This document shows, in pieces, positions 34,627 through 45,571 of a stretch of DNA of 64,000 nucleotides; the stretch's first letter is position 1; the number at the start of each line of letters is the position of its first letter. Source of the DNA: Pseudomonadota bacterium (GTDB taxonomy: Bacteria > Pseudomonadota > Gammaproteobacteria > Burkholderiales > Burkholderiaceae_E); NCBI GenBank assembly GCA_963204785.1, contig CAUJHG010000047.1:29885-93884 (forward strand), in the 5' to 3' direction. The position numbers were made by a program, and so were the translations under genes. Below the pieces are notes generated by a model. That model was given only the letters and a program-made list of their open reading frames with translations, searched no databases and was not told where the DNA came from.

Positions 34627-36903
34627 CTATTGTCCGGCCAGGATGTCGACGACGGTCCAGGCGGTCATGTTGACGATGCGCCTGACCGTCGCCGAGGGCG
34701 TCAGGATGTGCACCGGGCGCGCCGCGCCGAGCAGCACCGGACCGATCGCGATGTTGTTGCCCGCCGCGGCCTTGAGCAGGTTGTAGGAGATGTTCGCCGC
34801 CTCGATGTTCGGCAGCACCAGCAGGTTGGCCGCCCCGTCGAGGGTCGAGCGCGGCATGATGTCCCGGCGCTGCTTCGGATCGAGCGCGGCGTCGCCGTGC
34901 ATCTCGCCGTCGATGTCGAGCCCGGGCGCGGGCTCGCGGATCAGCGCGCGCGCCCGACGCATCGTCTCGGCGGTGCCGCCCTCGTGGGTGCCGAAGCTCG
35001 AGTGCGACAGCAGCGCCACCTTGGGCAGGATGCCGAAGCGGCGCAGTTCCTCGGCGGCCATCAGCGTGATCTCGGCCAGCTGCTCGGCGTTGGGCGCGGC
35101 GTTGACGTGGGTGTCCACCAGCGTGACCTGCCTGTCCGGGAGGATCACGGTGTTCATCGCCGCGTAGACGCTCGCCCCCGGCCGGCGCCCGATCACCTGG
35201 TCGATGTAGCGCAGGTGCAGCGCGTGCGTTCCGAAGGTGCCGCAGATCAGTCCGTCCGCCTCGCCCTTGCGCAGCAGCATCGAGCCGATCAGCGTCAGGC
35301 GGCGGCGCATCTCGATCTTCGCGTAGTGCTCGGTGACCCCCCGACGCTCGGTCAGCGCGTGGTACTCCTGCCAGTACTCGCGGTAGCGCGGATCCCACTC
35401 CGGGTTGACCAGTTCGAAGTCCACGCCCGGCCGGATCCTCAGCCCGAGCCGCTCGAGCCGCTTCTCGATGACTGCCGGCCGGCCCACCAGCACCGGCTTG
35501 GCGAGCCTGGTGTCGATGACCGCCTGCACCGCGCGCAGCACCCGGTCCTCCTCGCCCTCGGAGTAGACGATGCGTCGGCTCTGCGCGGCGCGCGCCACCG
35601 CGAAGATCGGCTTCATGAAGCCGCCGGAGTGATAGACGAACTGCTCGAGCTGCGCGCGGTAGGCGTCGAAGTCCTCGATCGGGCGGGTGGCGACGCCGGA
35701 CTCCATCGCCGCCTTCGCGACCGCCGGGGCGATCTGCACGATCAGCCGCGGATCGAAGGGCTTCGGGATCAGGTACTCGGGGCCGAAGCGCAGGCCCTGC
35801 GCGCCGTAGGCGAGCGCGACGATCTCCGACTGCTCGGCACGCGCGAGCGCGGCGACGGCACGCACCGCGGCGACCTCCATCGCACGGGTGATCGTGGTGG
35901 CGCCGACGTCGAGCGCGCCCCGGAAGATGAAGGGGAAGCAAAGGACGTTGTTGACCTGGTTCGGGTAGTCGGTGCGCCCGGTGGCGATGATCGCGTCGTC
36001 GCGCACCGCCTTGACCTCCTCGGGCAGGATTTCAGGGTTCGGGTTGGCGAGCGCGAACACGAGAGGGCGCGCCGCCATGCGCGCGACCATCTCCGGCTTC
36101 AGCACGCCGCCCGCCGACAGCCCGAGGAACACGTCGGCATCGTCGATGATCTCGCCCAGCGTGCGCTTGTCGGTGTCCTGGGCGAAGCGTTCCTTGTCCG
36201 GATCCATCAGCTCGGTGCGGCCGCGATGCACGACGCCGGCGATGTCGGCCACCCACACGTTCTCCACGCGCAGCCCGAGGTCCACCAGCAGATCGAGGCA
36301 GGCCAGTGCAGCCGCGCCGGCGCCGCTGCACACCAGCTTCACGCTGCCGATGTCCTTGCCGACGATGCCCAGCGCGTTGGTCAGCGCCGCACCGACCACG
36401 ATCGCGGTGCCGTGCTGGTCGTCGTGGAAGACCGGGATCTTCATCCGCGTGCGCAGCTGACGCTCGATCCGGAAGCAGTCGGGCGCCTTGATGTCCTCGA
36501 GGTTGATTCCGCCGAAGGTCGGCTCGAGCGCAGCGATGATCTCCACCAGCCGGTCCGGGTCGCGCTCGGAGAGCTCGATGTCGAACACGTCGATGCCGGC
36601 GAACTTCTTGAACAGGACCGCCTTGCCCTCCATCACCGGCTTGGCCGCGAGCGGACCGATGTCGCCCAGCCCCAGCACCGCGGTGCCGTTGGTCACCACC
36701 CCGACGAGGTTGGCGCGGCTGGTGAAGCGCGAAACGCTGGACGGGTCCTGGACGATCTCCTCGCAGGCCGCGGCCACGCCGGGCGAATAGGCCAGCGCCA
36801 GGTCGCCCTGGTTGATCAGCTGCTTGGTCGGGGTGACCGCGATCTTGCCCGGGCCGCCCTGCTGGTGGTATTCGAGGGCTGCCTTGCGAAGTTGGGGATC
36901 CAT
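34627..36903 (-). CDS. maeB: NADP-dependent malic enzyme with C-terminal phosphotransacetylase-like domain
   Basis: MaeB decarboxylates malate to pyruvate, giving NADPH. The 758-residue protein has the malic enzyme domains (about 1-430: [71 protein letters not shown]) and a phosphate acetyltransferase-like domain (about 435-758: [40 protein letters not shown]). The C-terminal domain is regulatory in known MaeB enzymes and not expected to have transacetylase activity. The ATG is preceded by a distant promoter-like element (36987-37015). It is transcribed toward DUF1631. Confidence 0.95.
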   Translation of the reverse strand: MDPQLRKAALEYHQQGGPGKIAVTPTKQLINQGDLALAYSPGVAAACEEIVQDPSSVSRFTSRANLVGVVTNGTAVLGLGDIGPLAAKPVMEGKAVLFKKFAGIDVFDIELSERDPDRLVEIIAALEPTFGGINLEDIKAPDCFRIERQLRTRMKIPVFHDDQHGTAIVVGAALTNALGIVGKDIGSVKLVCSGAGAAALACLDLLVDLGLRVENVWVADIAGVVHRGRTELMDPDKERFAQDTDKRTLGEIIDDADVFLGLSAGGVLKPEMVARMAARPLVFALANPNPEILPEEVKAVRDDAIIATGRTDYPNQVNNVLCFPFIFRGALDVGATTITRAMEVAAVRAVAALARAEQSEIVALAYGAQGLRFGPEYLIPKPFDPRLIVQIAPAVAKAAMESGVATRPIEDFDAYRAQLEQFVYHSGGFMKPIFAVARAAQSRRIVYSEGEEDRVLRAVQAVIDTRLAKPVLVGRPAVIEKRLERLGLRIRPGVDFELVNPEWDPRYREYWQEYHALTERRGVTEHYAKIEMRRRLTLIGSMLLRKGEADGLICGTFGTHALHLRYIDQVIGRRPGASVYAAMNTVILPDRQVTLVDTHVNAAPNAEQLAEITLMAAEELRRFGILPKVALLSHSSFGTHEGGTAETMRRARALIREPAPGLDIDGEMHGDAALDPKQRRDIMPRSTLDGAANLLVLPNIEAANISYNLLKAAAGNNIAIGPVLLGAARPVHILTPSATVRRIVNMTAWTVVDILAGQ

Positions 36904-36986
36904 GCCGGGTGTCCTGCGCGCGCTGTCGGGGCGCGGCGGCGTCGATCGCCGCGCCAGGCCTGTCGATGCTCGACGGCGGGGCCGCG

Positions 36987-37015
36987 ATTATCCGCCGCGC
37001 CCCGCGTCTGGCCAA
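36987..37015 (-). promoter_or_regulatory. candidate sigma-70 promoter for maeB
   Basis: On the minus strand TTGGCC (37010-37015), 17 bases, GATAAT (36987-36992) gives a 4/6 plus 5/6 match. Transcription would begin around 36980, about 77 bases before the maeB ATG. Confidence 0.45.
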
Positions 37016-37088
37016 ATCGACGCGACGCCGGCCGGGCGCAGCCTGCGCTCGCGCGCACCAGCAATGCGCCCGGATTCCCCCGCCCCGA

Positions 37089-40000
37089 TCAGGCTGCCGG
37101 TGCGCCCCGCCCGCCCGAGGCTCGGGGCGGCGCCAGCGCGGCTTCCAGCACCCTGGCCAGGTGCACTGCGTCGCGGCCAGCGCCGTCAGCGATCTGGCGT
37201 CGGCAGCCGAAGCCGTTGGACACCACCACCGCATCCGCCCCGGCCGAACGCACTGCCGGCAGCAGCCCCAGCTCGGCAATCTGCATCGAGACCTCGTGGC
37301 CTGCGGCCTGATAGCCGAAGCCGTCGCCCATTCCGCAGCAGCCGGCAGGCGCCTTCGCGATCTCCAGTCCGGGGATCCAGGCGAGCACCTGCCGCAGCGC
37401 CCCGGTCGCGTCCAGCGCGTCCTGGTGGCAGTGGGCGTGCAGCAGCGCGCGCTGCCAGGGCACCGGGCCCGGCTCCGGTCCCGGGCGCCCTTCGGCGCGC
37501 TCGCGCACCAGCAGCTCCTCGAGCAGCAGCGCCCCGTCGGCCACGCGCTGCGCTGCCTCGCCCAGCCCGAGCGAGCGGTACTCGTCGCGCATCGTGAGCA
37601 TGCAGGAAGGCTCGATGCCCACCACCGGGATGCCCCGCTCGACCAGCGGTGCGAGCGCAGCAAGGGTGCGCTGCGCCTCGGCGCGCGCCCGATCGACCAG
37701 CCCGTTGACCAGCCAGGATCGACCGCAGCACAGCGGGCGCGCCGGATGCGCGTCGTCCGGCAGGGGCAGCGCCGGCACCACCCGCAGGCCCAGCGCGCCG
37801 AGGACCCGGGCAGCGGCGCGCAGCGCGTCGGGGTCGAAGTGGTTGTGCAGGCAGTCGGCGAACAGGGCCACCTCGCGCGCAGGCGAAGGCCCGGGATCCT
37901 GGCCCGGGGCCTCCTGCGTGCGCCCCTGGCTGCGCAGGAAGGTGTCGCGCCGCCAGATCGGCCAGGGCCGCCGCGCCAGGCCGAAGCGGCGCTCGGCCAG
38001 CGCCGCCATCCCCGGCACGCGCACCAGGAGGTTCGACAGCCAGGCCAGCCGCGAGGCCATCGGAGCGCGCCGCGGCAGGCTCGCGAGCAGCCGCTCGCCT
38101 TCGGTCAGCCCACCGACCGCGGCACGGCTGGCCAGCGCCTCGATCCGCATGCGTGCGACATCGACGCCGCCCGGACACTCGCGACTGCAGGCCTTGCAGC
38201 CGACGCACAGGGCCATCGCATCGGCGACCTCGTCGCTGGCCAGGCCGCGCGGACCGAAGCGCCCGGCCAGCGCCAGGCGCACCGTGTTGGCCCGACCCCT
38301 GGGCGCGTCGCGCTCGTCGCGCGTGACGCGGAAACTCGGGCACATCGCGTCCCCGGCGCCCAGAGCGCGGCAACGTCCCTTGCCGTCGCACAGCGTTGCA
38401 GCACAGGCAAGCGCCGCTCCCGGGCTGACATCGGGCGCGAGACCGGCGCGGTCGCAGCTGCGCGTCGGGGCGCCCGCGGCCATCCGCCAGTCCAGGGCGG
38501 TCGATGCCGGCACGCGCGTAGGGCACTCCCGCACTGGCTGTGTGAGCGCTCCCGGGACGATTTTCCCGGGATTCATCAGCCCCAGGGGATCGAACAGCGC
38601 CTTCACCTCGGCGAAGGCCCGCGCCAGCGCCGGTCCGAAGGCCGATCCACCGCTGCCGGATCCATGTCCGGCACGACCACCGTTCGGACTGCCGCGAAGG
38701 CGGCCGACCAGCGCCGAGGCCTCGGCAAGGATCGCGGACACCGCCGCGCTCTGCGTGCGCGCCCGTCCGCAGTCGCCGAGCAGCCGCAACTGGAGGATGC
38801 CGGCGCCCGCCTGGCCATGCCAGACGCCGGACATGCCCCGTCGTGCGATCAGCTCCTCGATCGTCCCGACGTACTCGCCGAGACGACCGACCGGTACGGC
38901 GCAGTCGTCGAGCAGCCCGGCCGGGCCGCAGACCCGGACCTCCGGCGGCACCGATGCGGCCGCGGCACGGTGCAGGGCCCATAGCTGCTCCTGCTGCGAG
39001 GCGCCGAGCGCCTCGACCACGGCCCCGGGAAAGCCGAGATCGGCAGCGAGCTCGGCAAGCGCACGCAACTGCCGCTGCAAGGGCGCATGCGCCTCGCCCG
39101 AGAATTCCAGCAGCAGGGCGGCGCTCGTGCGGCCCCCGAGGACCAGCTCCACTGCGGGACGCAGCAGGGGATCGCGCCGCAGCCACTGGAGCGCGGCACC
39201 GTCGAGCAGTTCGACCGCCGAGGGGCCGAGCCCCGCGGCAGCCTGCGCCGCGCCCGCCGCTGCTGCCACCGAAGGAAAGCGCCAGACGGCGAGCACCCGA
39301 TGGGCCGGCAGCGGCTCGAGCCGCAGGTGCAGCCGCCGGAAGTGCGCAAGCGTCCCCTGCGAGCCGACCAGGAGATGCGCGAGGTTCACCGAACCGTCAT
39401 CGGTGTAGCGCAGCCCCGCGACGGGATGGAAGGCGTCGAGCCGATAGCCGCCTGCGACCCGCGCGACCTCGGGCCATGCGCGCCCGATCTCGTCGCGCTC
39501 GCGCCCGGCGATCTCGAAGAGCCGCGAGACGAGCGCACCGGTGCGCGCCGAGCGCATCGGGCGCACCGCACGCACGCCGAACGGGCCGAAGTGCTCGTCC
39601 GTGCCATCGACCAGCAGTGCGTCGATCCCCTGGACCTGGTGCACCATCGTCCCGTGGACGATCGACCGCACCCCCCAGGCGTCGTTGCCGGCCATCCCGC
39701 CGATCGTCGCCTGGTCCCCGCTGCAGGGGTCGACCGGGAACCAGAACCCCGTCGGCGCGAGCCGGGCATTGAGCCGACCGAGGATCACGCCCGGCTGGAC
39801 TTCGACCGTGCGCGCATCGAGATCCAGCGCGACGATCCGATCGAGGTGGCGGCTCAGGTCGAGCACCAGCGCCTCGCCGATCGCCTGCCCGAAGCGGCTG
39901 GTGCCTGCACCGCGGGGCAGGACCGGCACGTGCAGTTCCCGCGCCAGTTCGAGCACCGCGGCGACATCGGCCTCGTCGGCCGGAACCACCACACCCAGGG

Positions 40001-40157
40001 GCTCGACCTGCCCGACCGATGCGTCGGTCGCGTAGCGGCCGACCGAGCCGGCGTCGAAGAGCACCTCGCCGCGGAGCACCCTGCGCAGCCGCCTGGCGAG
40101 CCGGCTGCGTTCACCGGTCCGCTCCCTCGCAGGGAGCCTGGGCTGGGCTGTCCTCAT
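37089..40157 (-). CDS. FAD-linked oxidase fused to an Fe-S/CCG oxidoreductase module (D-lactate/2-hydroxyacid dehydrogenase type)
   Basis: The 1022-residue protein has an FAD_binding_4 domain (about 35-215: ADEADVAAVLELARELHVPV, RGAGTSRFGQAIGEALVLDL, PCSGDQATIGGMAGNDAWGV), an FAD-oxidase C domain (to about 560), an Fe-S region (CDGKGRCR, MCPSFRVTRDER, CVGCKACSRECP) and two CCG half-domains (CCGRSW; CCGMGDGFGYQ). This YdiJ/Dld-type layout oxidises a D-2-hydroxyacid and passes electrons to the respiratory chain through the Fe-S centre; the exact acid is unknown. The ATG at 40157 lies seven bases after a GATAAT, so it could be leaderless. A longer start adds 30 unlikely residues. Confidence 0.92.
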   Translation of the reverse strand: MRTAQPRLPARERTGERSRLARRLRRVLRGEVLFDAGSVGRYATDASVGQVEPLGVVVPADEADVAAVLELARELHVPVLPRGAGTSRFGQAIGEALVLDLSRHLDRIVALDLDARTVEVQPGVILGRLNARLAPTGFWFPVDPCSGDQATIGGMAGNDAWGVRSIVHGTMVHQVQGIDALLVDGTDEHFGPFGVRAVRPMRSARTGALVSRLFEIAGRERDEIGRAWPEVARVAGGYRLDAFHPVAGLRYTDDGSVNLAHLLVGSQGTLAHFRRLHLRLEPLPAHRVLAVWRFPSVAAAAGAAQAAAGLGPSAVELLDGAALQWLRRDPLLRPAVELVLGGRTSAALLLEFSGEAHAPLQRQLRALAELAADLGFPGAVVEALGASQQEQLWALHRAAAASVPPEVRVCGPAGLLDDCAVPVGRLGEYVGTIEELIARRGMSGVWHGQAGAGILQLRLLGDCGRARTQSAAVSAILAEASALVGRLRGSPNGGRAGHGSGSGGSAFGPALARAFAEVKALFDPLGLMNPGKIVPGALTQPVRECPTRVPASTALDWRMAAGAPTRSCDRAGLAPDVSPGAALACAATLCDGKGRCRALGAGDAMCPSFRVTRDERDAPRGRANTVRLALAGRFGPRGLASDEVADAMALCVGCKACSRECPGGVDVARMRIEALASRAAVGGLTEGERLLASLPRRAPMASRLAWLSNLLVRVPGMAALAERRFGLARRPWPIWRRDTFLRSQGRTQEAPGQDPGPSPAREVALFADCLHNHFDPDALRAAARVLGALGLRVVPALPLPDDAHPARPLCCGRSWLVNGLVDRARAEAQRTLAALAPLVERGIPVVGIEPSCMLTMRDEYRSLGLGEAAQRVADGALLLEELLVRERAEGRPGPEPGPVPWQRALLHAHCHQDALDATGALRQVLAWIPGLEIAKAPAGCCGMGDGFGYQAAGHEVSMQIAELGLLPAVRSAGADAVVVSNGFGCRRQIADGAGRDAVHLARVLEAALAPPRASGGRGAPAA

Positions 40158-40163
40158 CCGGAC

Positions 40164-40211
40164 ATTATCCCCGGCGCGCGGCCGATCGCCGCCGGGCCCG
40201 GCCGATAGAAT
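40164..40211. promoter_or_regulatory. divergent -10 elements between the FAD oxidase and the aminotransferase
   Basis: Minus strand: GATAAT (40164-40169) is placed so that transcription would begin at or next to the oxidase ATG (leaderless). Plus strand: TAGAAT (40206-40211) lies about 50 bases before the aminotransferase ATG. Neither has a good -35. Confidence 0.35.
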
Positions 40212-40264
40212 GCCGACTTGCGCCGCCCTGCCCGCGCCCGTACCCACCAGCCCCCGGACACGCC

Positions 40265-41443
40265 ATGACCCTGCCCCACCTCGCCCGCCGCACCTCGCGC
40301 ATCCGGCCCTTCCAGGTGATGGAGCTGATCAAGCGCGCGCACGCGCTCGCCCTCACTGGCAAGCCCGTGCTGCACCTGAGCATCGGCGAGCCGGACTTCA
40401 CCGCCCCGCTGCCGGTCATCGAGGCGCTCGAACAGGCGGCGCGCGACGGGCACACCCACTACACCGGCGCCACGGGAATCGAGCCGCTGCGGCGTGCGAT
40501 CGCGCGCGACTACGCCCGCCGCTACGGCGTCGAGGTCTCGCCCGAGCGGGTGGTGCTCACCGCCGGCGCCTCGGGGGCGCTGTCGCTGGCCTGCTGTGCG
40601 CTGGTCGACCCCGGCGCCCGGGTGCTGCTGACCGACCCGGGCTACCCCTGCAACCGTCACTTCGTCGCCGCCTACGACGGCATCCCCGAGCCGGTTCCCG
40701 TGGGTCCGCAGACCCGCTTCCAGCTGAGCGCCGAGCTGCTGCGCCAGCACTGGCGCGACGACGTCAGAGGGGTGCTGCTGGCATCGCCTGCAAACCCCAC
40801 CGGAACCTCGCTGCCCTTCGAGGAGCTCGCGGCGATCGTCGCCGAGACGCGGGCACGCGAGGGCTTCGCGATCGTCGACGAGATCTACCTCGGGCTGAGC
40901 TACCAGGACAGGGCGCGCACCGCGCTCGAACTCGGCGAGGACGTGATCGTCGTCAACAGCTTCTCCAAGTACTTCCACATGACCGGCTGGCGGCTCGGGT
41001 GGATGGTGGTGCCCGAGGCGCTCGCCCCGGATTTCGAGAAGCTCGCGCAGAACCTCTACATCTGCCCGTCGGCGCTTGCGCAGCACGCGGCGCTCGCCTG
41101 CTTCACCGAGCAGGCGAGCGCGATCTTCGAGGCGCGCCGGCAGGAGTTCCGTCGACGCCGCGACTACCTCGTCCCGGCGCTGCGCGCGCTCGGGCTGGAG
41201 ATCCCGGTCGAGCCGGACGGCGCGTTCTACGTCTACGTCGACTGCAGCCGCTTCACCGACGACAGCGCCGCCTTCGCCGACGAACTGCTCGAACAGGCCT
41301 GGGTGTCGGTGGTGCCGGGCGACGACTTCGGCTCGAACGAGCCGCACCGCTACCTGCGGCTGTCCTATGCAAGCTCGATGGAGCATCTGCGGGAAGCGGT
41401 CGAGCGGATCGGGCGCTTCCTGCACGCGCGCAAGCGGCGCTGA
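40265..41443 (+). CDS. class I/II pyridoxal-phosphate aminotransferase
   Basis: The 392-residue protein is a fold-type I aminotransferase of the AspC/AlaT-like subgroup: LHLSIGEPDFTAPLPVIEAL near the start, the PLP Asp in DEIYLGLSY, and the PLP Lys in NSFSKYFHMTGWRLGWMV, then EPDGAFYVYVD and an Arg-containing YLRLSYASS that binds the carboxylate. The amino donor cannot be told from the sequence alone. It is divergent from the FAD oxidase and convergent with the lytic transglycosylase gene. Confidence 0.9.
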   Translation: MTLPHLARRTSRIRPFQVMELIKRAHALALTGKPVLHLSIGEPDFTAPLPVIEALEQAARDGHTHYTGATGIEPLRRAIARDYARRYGVEVSPERVVLTAGASGALSLACCALVDPGARVLLTDPGYPCNRHFVAAYDGIPEPVPVGPQTRFQLSAELLRQHWRDDVRGVLLASPANPTGTSLPFEELAAIVAETRAREGFAIVDEIYLGLSYQDRARTALELGEDVIVVNSFSKYFHMTGWRLGWMVVPEALAPDFEKLAQNLYICPSALAQHAALACFTEQASAIFEARRQEFRRRRDYLVPALRALGLEIPVEPDGAFYVYVDCSRFTDDSAAFADELLEQAWVSVVPGDDFGSNEPHRYLRLSYASSMEHLREAVERIGRFLHARKRR

Positions 41444-41480
41444 GCACAAGGGGCCTCGCCCGACGAAGCCGGGCGCGGGG

Positions 41481-41502
41481 CGCTGCCGTGTCGCCGGCAG
41501 CG
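41481..41502. terminator. hairpin in the convergent gap, possible bidirectional terminator
   Basis: CGCTGCCG (41481-41488) pairs perfectly with CGGCAGCG (41495-41502) around a 6-base loop. It lies 38 bases past the aminotransferase stop and 6 bases past the stop of the transglycosylase gene. No T-run is seen. Confidence 0.4.
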
Positions 41503-41507
41503 GACGT

Positions 41508-42503
41508 TCAGATGTCGCGCACCCGGTCCCTGTCGGCTCCACCGGCCGGGTCGGGTGCTGCCTGCGGTCGCGGATCGCCCTGCGTCGACGGATCCACCTC
41601 GACCCATGGCCGGAAGGCGAGATCGGCAGTGCGCGACAGGCCTTCGTCCGCCCATTTGCCGGACGTGAAGGCCGCCTGGGTGGCAGCAGCCTGCTCCGCC
41701 ACCACCTGATCGATCGGAGCCGGATTCGCCGGCGCCGGCTTGCGCGCCTCGGCACGCGCGACGGTGACCGGTGGCCTGGCGGGCTGGGCACGTCCCGCCG
41801 CCGCCGCCGCGATGCGCTCGCGCTCGAAGAGCACCTTGGCGCCGTAGCCGCCGTCGTGCGGCAGCAGCGCTGCGCCCACATACGACTTGAGCGCTGCCTC
41901 CACGCTGCCCTCGGCGCGGACGATGTATTCCTTCAGGATCTGCGTGCCCACGCGCATGTTCGCCAGCGGGTCGAAGGCTGCCGCAACCCCGCCGAAGGGC
42001 GCAAACTTGTCCGCATGCACCCGGGTGAGCACCTGCATCAGCCCCTGAGCACCCTTGCTGCTGCGTGCCTTGGGATCGAAGGAAGACTCCACCGAGATCA
42101 CTGCCAGCACGAGCCAGGGATCCAGCTTCGCCTCACGGGCGATCCGGTAGGCCTGTCCGACCAGCACCTGGGTCTGGTCGGCCGCCAGCCGGTAGCGCGT
42201 GGCGATGAAGCGCGCGACGTTCTGCTGCTCCGCGCTCAGGCGCGGCGGCTGGTGCGCCGGCGCGGGAGCCGAGGCGGAGGCGGCCGGCTTCTCGTCCAGG
42301 AAGCCGACGCCCGGCTCCTGCGCGATCGCCACTGCGGCGATCTCGGCGCCGCCGCCAAGTGCGGGGGCATAATGCACCGCGCCGCTGGCCACGACGAAGG
42401 ACAGCGTCGCCAGCAGCGGCGCGCTGGCTCTTGCGAAACGCGCGGCCGGAACTGCGCGCGCGAGCGATGAGGAAAAGCTTCCGTTCCTATGCCGGTTCAG
42501 CAT
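41508..42503 (-). CDS. exported lytic transglycosylase (SLT domain)
   Basis: The 331-residue protein has a basic N-terminus and hydrophobic stretch (about 24-45, ASAPLLATLSFVVASGAVHY) that should export it. An SLT domain (about 90-200) contains the catalytic Glu in VLAVISVESSFDPKARSSKG and the following AQGLMQV. A Pro/Ala-rich disordered tail ends the protein. It would cleave the peptidoglycan glycan strand to anhydromuropeptides in the periplasm. The ATG at 42503 has GGGAG five bases upstream; a GTG six codons earlier is less likely. Confidence 0.9.
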   Translation of the reverse strand: MLNRHRNGSFSSSLARAVPAARFARASAPLLATLSFVVASGAVHYAPALGGGAEIAAVAIAQEPGVGFLDEKPAASASAPAPAHQPPRLSAEQQNVARFIATRYRLAADQTQVLVGQAYRIAREAKLDPWLVLAVISVESSFDPKARSSKGAQGLMQVLTRVHADKFAPFGGVAAAFDPLANMRVGTQILKEYIVRAEGSVEAALKSYVGAALLPHDGGYGAKVLFERERIAAAAAGRAQPARPPVTVARAEARKPAPANPAPIDQVVAEQAAATQAAFTSGKWADEGLSRTADLAFRPWVEVDPSTQGDPRPQAAPDPAGGADRDRVRDI

Positions 42504-42749
42504 GGCGACTCCCTGCGGCACGAAACCGGGCTGGCACCCCCGACTGCTTGCGCAGTCCGGCGATCATCCTTTGCCTTCACCCGGTCGGACCCATGTTGCT
42601 GCCGGGTCCGGTGAGACGCTCGTTTCGCGAACTGCTGCTCGCCGAGTCTGGTCTGGACGAGGCCCTGCGCTGCGGGCCTCGGTGAATTTCGGCGGATTCT
42701 ATGGACCGACCAACGGCGGGTCAACGGGAACGGACGCCGTTTTCTGCAC

Positions 42750-42755
42750 TTTAAT
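42750..42755 (+). promoter_or_regulatory. possible -10 for ubiD
   Basis: TTTAAT is a 5/6 match and lies about 22 bases before the ubiD ATG, in the locally A+T-rich stretch before the gene. No good -35 is present. Confidence 0.35.
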
Positions 42756-42777
42756 GCATTGATTTCGACTTCGAGCA

Positions 42778-44334
42778 ATGAAATACAGTGACCTCAGGGA
42801 CTTCATGCACCAGCTCGGTGCGCGCGGCGAGCTCGCGCGGATCAAGGCGCCCGTGTCGCCGAAACTGGAGATCACCGAGCTTGCCGACCGGGTGCTGCGG
42901 GCACAGGGACCTGCCCTCCTGATCGAGCAGCCGCAGGACGGCGAGCGGCGCTTCGCGATGCCGGTGCTCGCCAACCTCTTCGGCACTGCGCACCGCGTCG
43001 CGCTCGGCATGGGACAGGAGGACACGAAGGCGCTGCGCGAGGTCGGGCTGCTGCTGGCCTACCTGAAGGAGCCGGAGCCGCCGAAGGGGCTGCGCGACGC
43101 GTGGGAGAAGTGGCCGGTGCTCAGGCAGGTGCTCAACATGGCGCCACGCGAGCTCTCCTCGGGCCCCTGCCAGGAGATCGTGCGCGAGGGCAGCGCGGTG
43201 GACCTCGCCGAGTTCCCGGTGCAGACTTGCTGGCCCGGTGACGCCGGGCCGCTGATCACCTGGGGCCTGGTGGTCACGCGCGGCCCGCGGCGCACGCGGC
43301 AGAACCTGGGCATCTACCGCCAGCAGGTGATCGGCCCGAACCGCACGATCATGCGCTGGCTCGCCCACCGTGGCGGAGCGCTGGACTTCAGCGACCATGC
43401 CAGGGCAAGTCCCGGGACGCCCTTCCCGATCGCGGTGGCGCTCGGCGCCGATCCCGCGACCATCCTGGGCGCAGTGACTCCGGTTCCGGATTCGCTCTCC
43501 GAGTACCAGTTCGCCGGGCTGCTGCGCGGCGCGAAGACCGAGCTGGTCAAGTGCCTGGGCAGCGAGCTGCGGGTGCCGGCGCGCGCGGAGATCGTCCTGG
43601 AGGGCAGCATCCGGCCCGACCCGGACGCGAGCGCGACGCGGGCCAACGCTGCCGCGCTGGGCTGGAAGGGCGGACTGCCGCCAGCCGCACTGACCGGCTA
43701 CGAAATGGCGCTGGAAGGCCCCTACGGCGACCACACCGGCTACTACAACGAGCAGGACTGGTTTCCGGTGTTCGCGATCGACCGCATCACCATGCGCCGC
43801 AACCCGATCTACCACTCCACCTACACCGGCAAGCCTCCCGACGAGCCGGCCGTGCTCGGCGTCGCCCTGAACGAGGTCTTCGTCCCGATCCTGCAGAAGC
43901 AGTTCCCCGAGATCACCGACTTCTACCTGCCCCCGGAGGGCTGCTCCTACCGGATGGCCGTGGTCTCGATGCGCAAGCAGTACCCGGGGCACGCCAAGAG
44001 GGTGATGTTCGGGGTCTGGAGCTACCTGCGCCAGTTCATGTACACGAAGTTCATCGTCGTGGTCGACGACGACGTCGACGCCCGCGACTGGAAGGAAGTG
44101 ATCTGGGCGATCACCACCCGGATGGATCCGGCGCGCGACACCACGCTCGTCGAGAACACCCCGATCGACTACCTGGACTTCGCCTCGCCGGTGTCGGGAC
44201 TGGGCTCGAAGATGGGCCTGGATGCGACCAGCAAATGGCCGGGCGAGACGCAGCGGGAGTGGGGGCGCACGATCACGATGACCGACGAGGTCAAGGCGAG
44301 GATCGACGGGATCTGGGCGCAGCTGGGCCTGTGA
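42778..44334 (+). CDS. ubiD: UbiD family decarboxylase
   Basis: UbiD enzymes use prenylated FMN; the ubiquinone-pathway member removes the carboxylate of 4-hydroxy-3-polyprenylbenzoate. The 518-residue protein starts [20 protein letters not shown] and shows [28 protein letters not shown]-type block [36 protein letters not shown] and [20 protein letters not shown], all in register with E. coli UbiD. The length and N-terminus favour ubiquinone synthesis over aromatic-acid decarboxylases. ubiX, which makes its cofactor, is not in this window. Its 3' end overlaps the VanZ-like gene on the opposite strand by 44 bases. Confidence 0.93.
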   Translation: MKYSDLRDFMHQLGARGELARIKAPVSPKLEITELADRVLRAQGPALLIEQPQDGERRFAMPVLANLFGTAHRVALGMGQEDTKALREVGLLLAYLKEPEPPKGLRDAWEKWPVLRQVLNMAPRELSSGPCQEIVREGSAVDLAEFPVQTCWPGDAGPLITWGLVVTRGPRRTRQNLGIYRQQVIGPNRTIMRWLAHRGGALDFSDHARASPGTPFPIAVALGADPATILGAVTPVPDSLSEYQFAGLLRGAKTELVKCLGSELRVPARAEIVLEGSIRPDPDASATRANAAALGWKGGLPPAALTGYEMALEGPYGDHTGYYNEQDWFPVFAIDRITMRRNPIYHSTYTGKPPDEPAVLGVALNEVFVPILQKQFPEITDFYLPPEGCSYRMAVVSMRKQYPGHAKRVMFGVWSYLRQFMYTKFIVVVDDDVDARDWKEVIWAITTRMDPARDTTLVENTPIDYLDFASPVSGLGSKMGLDATSKWPGETQREWGRTITMTDEVKARIDGIWAQLGL

Positions 44335-45571
44335 CCCGGCTTTGCAGGCCCAGGGCGATCGCCCAGCCTGCGCCCGCCAGCAAGGGTGGCGAGAGATCGG
44401 CCGAGCGTCCCGGAATCCACAACTGTGCCACCTCGAGGACGCACAGCCATGCCAGGCTCGCAATGAGCATCGCCGCCGTGCCGCAGCTCGCACCGCCCGC
44501 AGGCGGCGCGGCGCGCTCGCGCGAGGCCCGCCCCGCAGCGGGCCCGGCACGGTTCCCGGTCCGCCAGCTCACCGCGAGCGCACACGCGAAGGCATAGGAG
44601 AAGAAGAACAGGCCCAGTTCCAGGGCGCCCAGGACATTGCCCGCACCGAACAAGGGAAGCCAGGAGAACCCGCCGGGCAGCGAACCCTGCCCCGGGCGCA
44701 GCTCGTACAAGGCGACGCCCGCGAACGCGGCGACACCCAGGACTCCCGCAAGCCTGGGCTCCAGCGCCGGCAGGCGCAGCGCGCTCAGCAGCACTGCGGC
44801 GATCCCGAGCGCGGCCAGTTCCTCGAGCGAGATCGTCGGCACCGCACCCAGCAGCTGCAGCAGCAGCACCAGTGCGGCACCGGCTGCAGTCGATCGCAGC
44901 ACCGGCGCCCAGGGACGGAAGAACGCGCGGATCGCGAGCCCGAACACGAGCCACGCCGCAAGGTGGCTTGCCAGCCGCCACGGATCCAGCCTGACGGCAC
45001 CCTCGAGAACCGGGCGCAGGAAGGCGAGATTGGCGCGCAACTGGCCGACGTCCAGGCCCAGCGCCCAGGGGAAGGTCCGGTGGGCGATCCACGCCAGCAG
45101 CGTCAGCGCCGCGAGCGCGGGCAGCGGCTGCGGTGCGATCGCATGCATCGCCAGGCCGCTCGCCCGGCCCGTCCTGGACAGACCGACCAGGTGGCCCCCC
45201 AGTCGTGACAGAAGCGCGCCCACCAGTGCGCCCGTGGTGTTGGCGAGCAGGTCGCTCCAGGCCGACACCCTGCCCGGCAGACAGGCCTGCACCGCCTCGA
45301 CGAACAGCGACAGCAGCCCGCCCAGCACCGCTGCCAGCAGCACCGCGCGCAGGGTCCCGGCAAGAGTGACCGGGCCGCGGGCCGCCAGGAGGGCTCCGAG
45401 AGGCAGATAGGCGGCGACGTTGACGAGAATGTCGGCCCGCGACAGCGACGAGCCCTCGGACAGCCATGCGCCGCTGCACTCGGGCCGGCCCCCCTGGACG
45501 AAGGAGAGCCAGAGCAGGCCCGCAACGTAGGCGACCACCGCCACGCGCCTGCCGATGCGATGCTCAGCCAT
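44291..45571 (-). CDS. VanZ-like family membrane protein
   Basis: The 426-residue protein is very hydrophobic with about ten predicted membrane segments; the N-terminal part has the VanZ-like block [17 protein letters not shown] and [20 protein letters not shown]. VanZ was first named for low-level teicoplanin resistance, but the broader family's role is unclear. It is about twice the size of simple VanZ proteins, so part of it may be a second copy or an added domain. Its ATG overlaps the dacB stop by eight bases, which ties it to cell-wall metabolism. Confidence 0.85.
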   Translation of the reverse strand: MAEHRIGRRVAVVAYVAGLLWLSFVQGGRPECSGAWLSEGSSLSRADILVNVAAYLPLGALLAARGPVTLAGTLRAVLLAAVLGGLLSLFVEAVQACLPGRVSAWSDLLANTTGALVGALLSRLGGHLVGLSRTGRASGLAMHAIAPQPLPALAALTLLAWIAHRTFPWALGLDVGQLRANLAFLRPVLEGAVRLDPWRLASHLAAWLVFGLAIRAFFRPWAPVLRSTAAGAALVLLLQLLGAVPTISLEELAALGIAAVLLSALRLPALEPRLAGVLGVAAFAGVALYELRPGQGSLPGGFSWLPLFGAGNVLGALELGLFFFSYAFACALAVSWRTGNRAGPAAGRASRERAAPPAGGASCGTAAMLIASLAWLCVLEVAQLWIPGRSADLSPPLLAGAGWAIALGLQSRVTGPAAPRSRRSSP

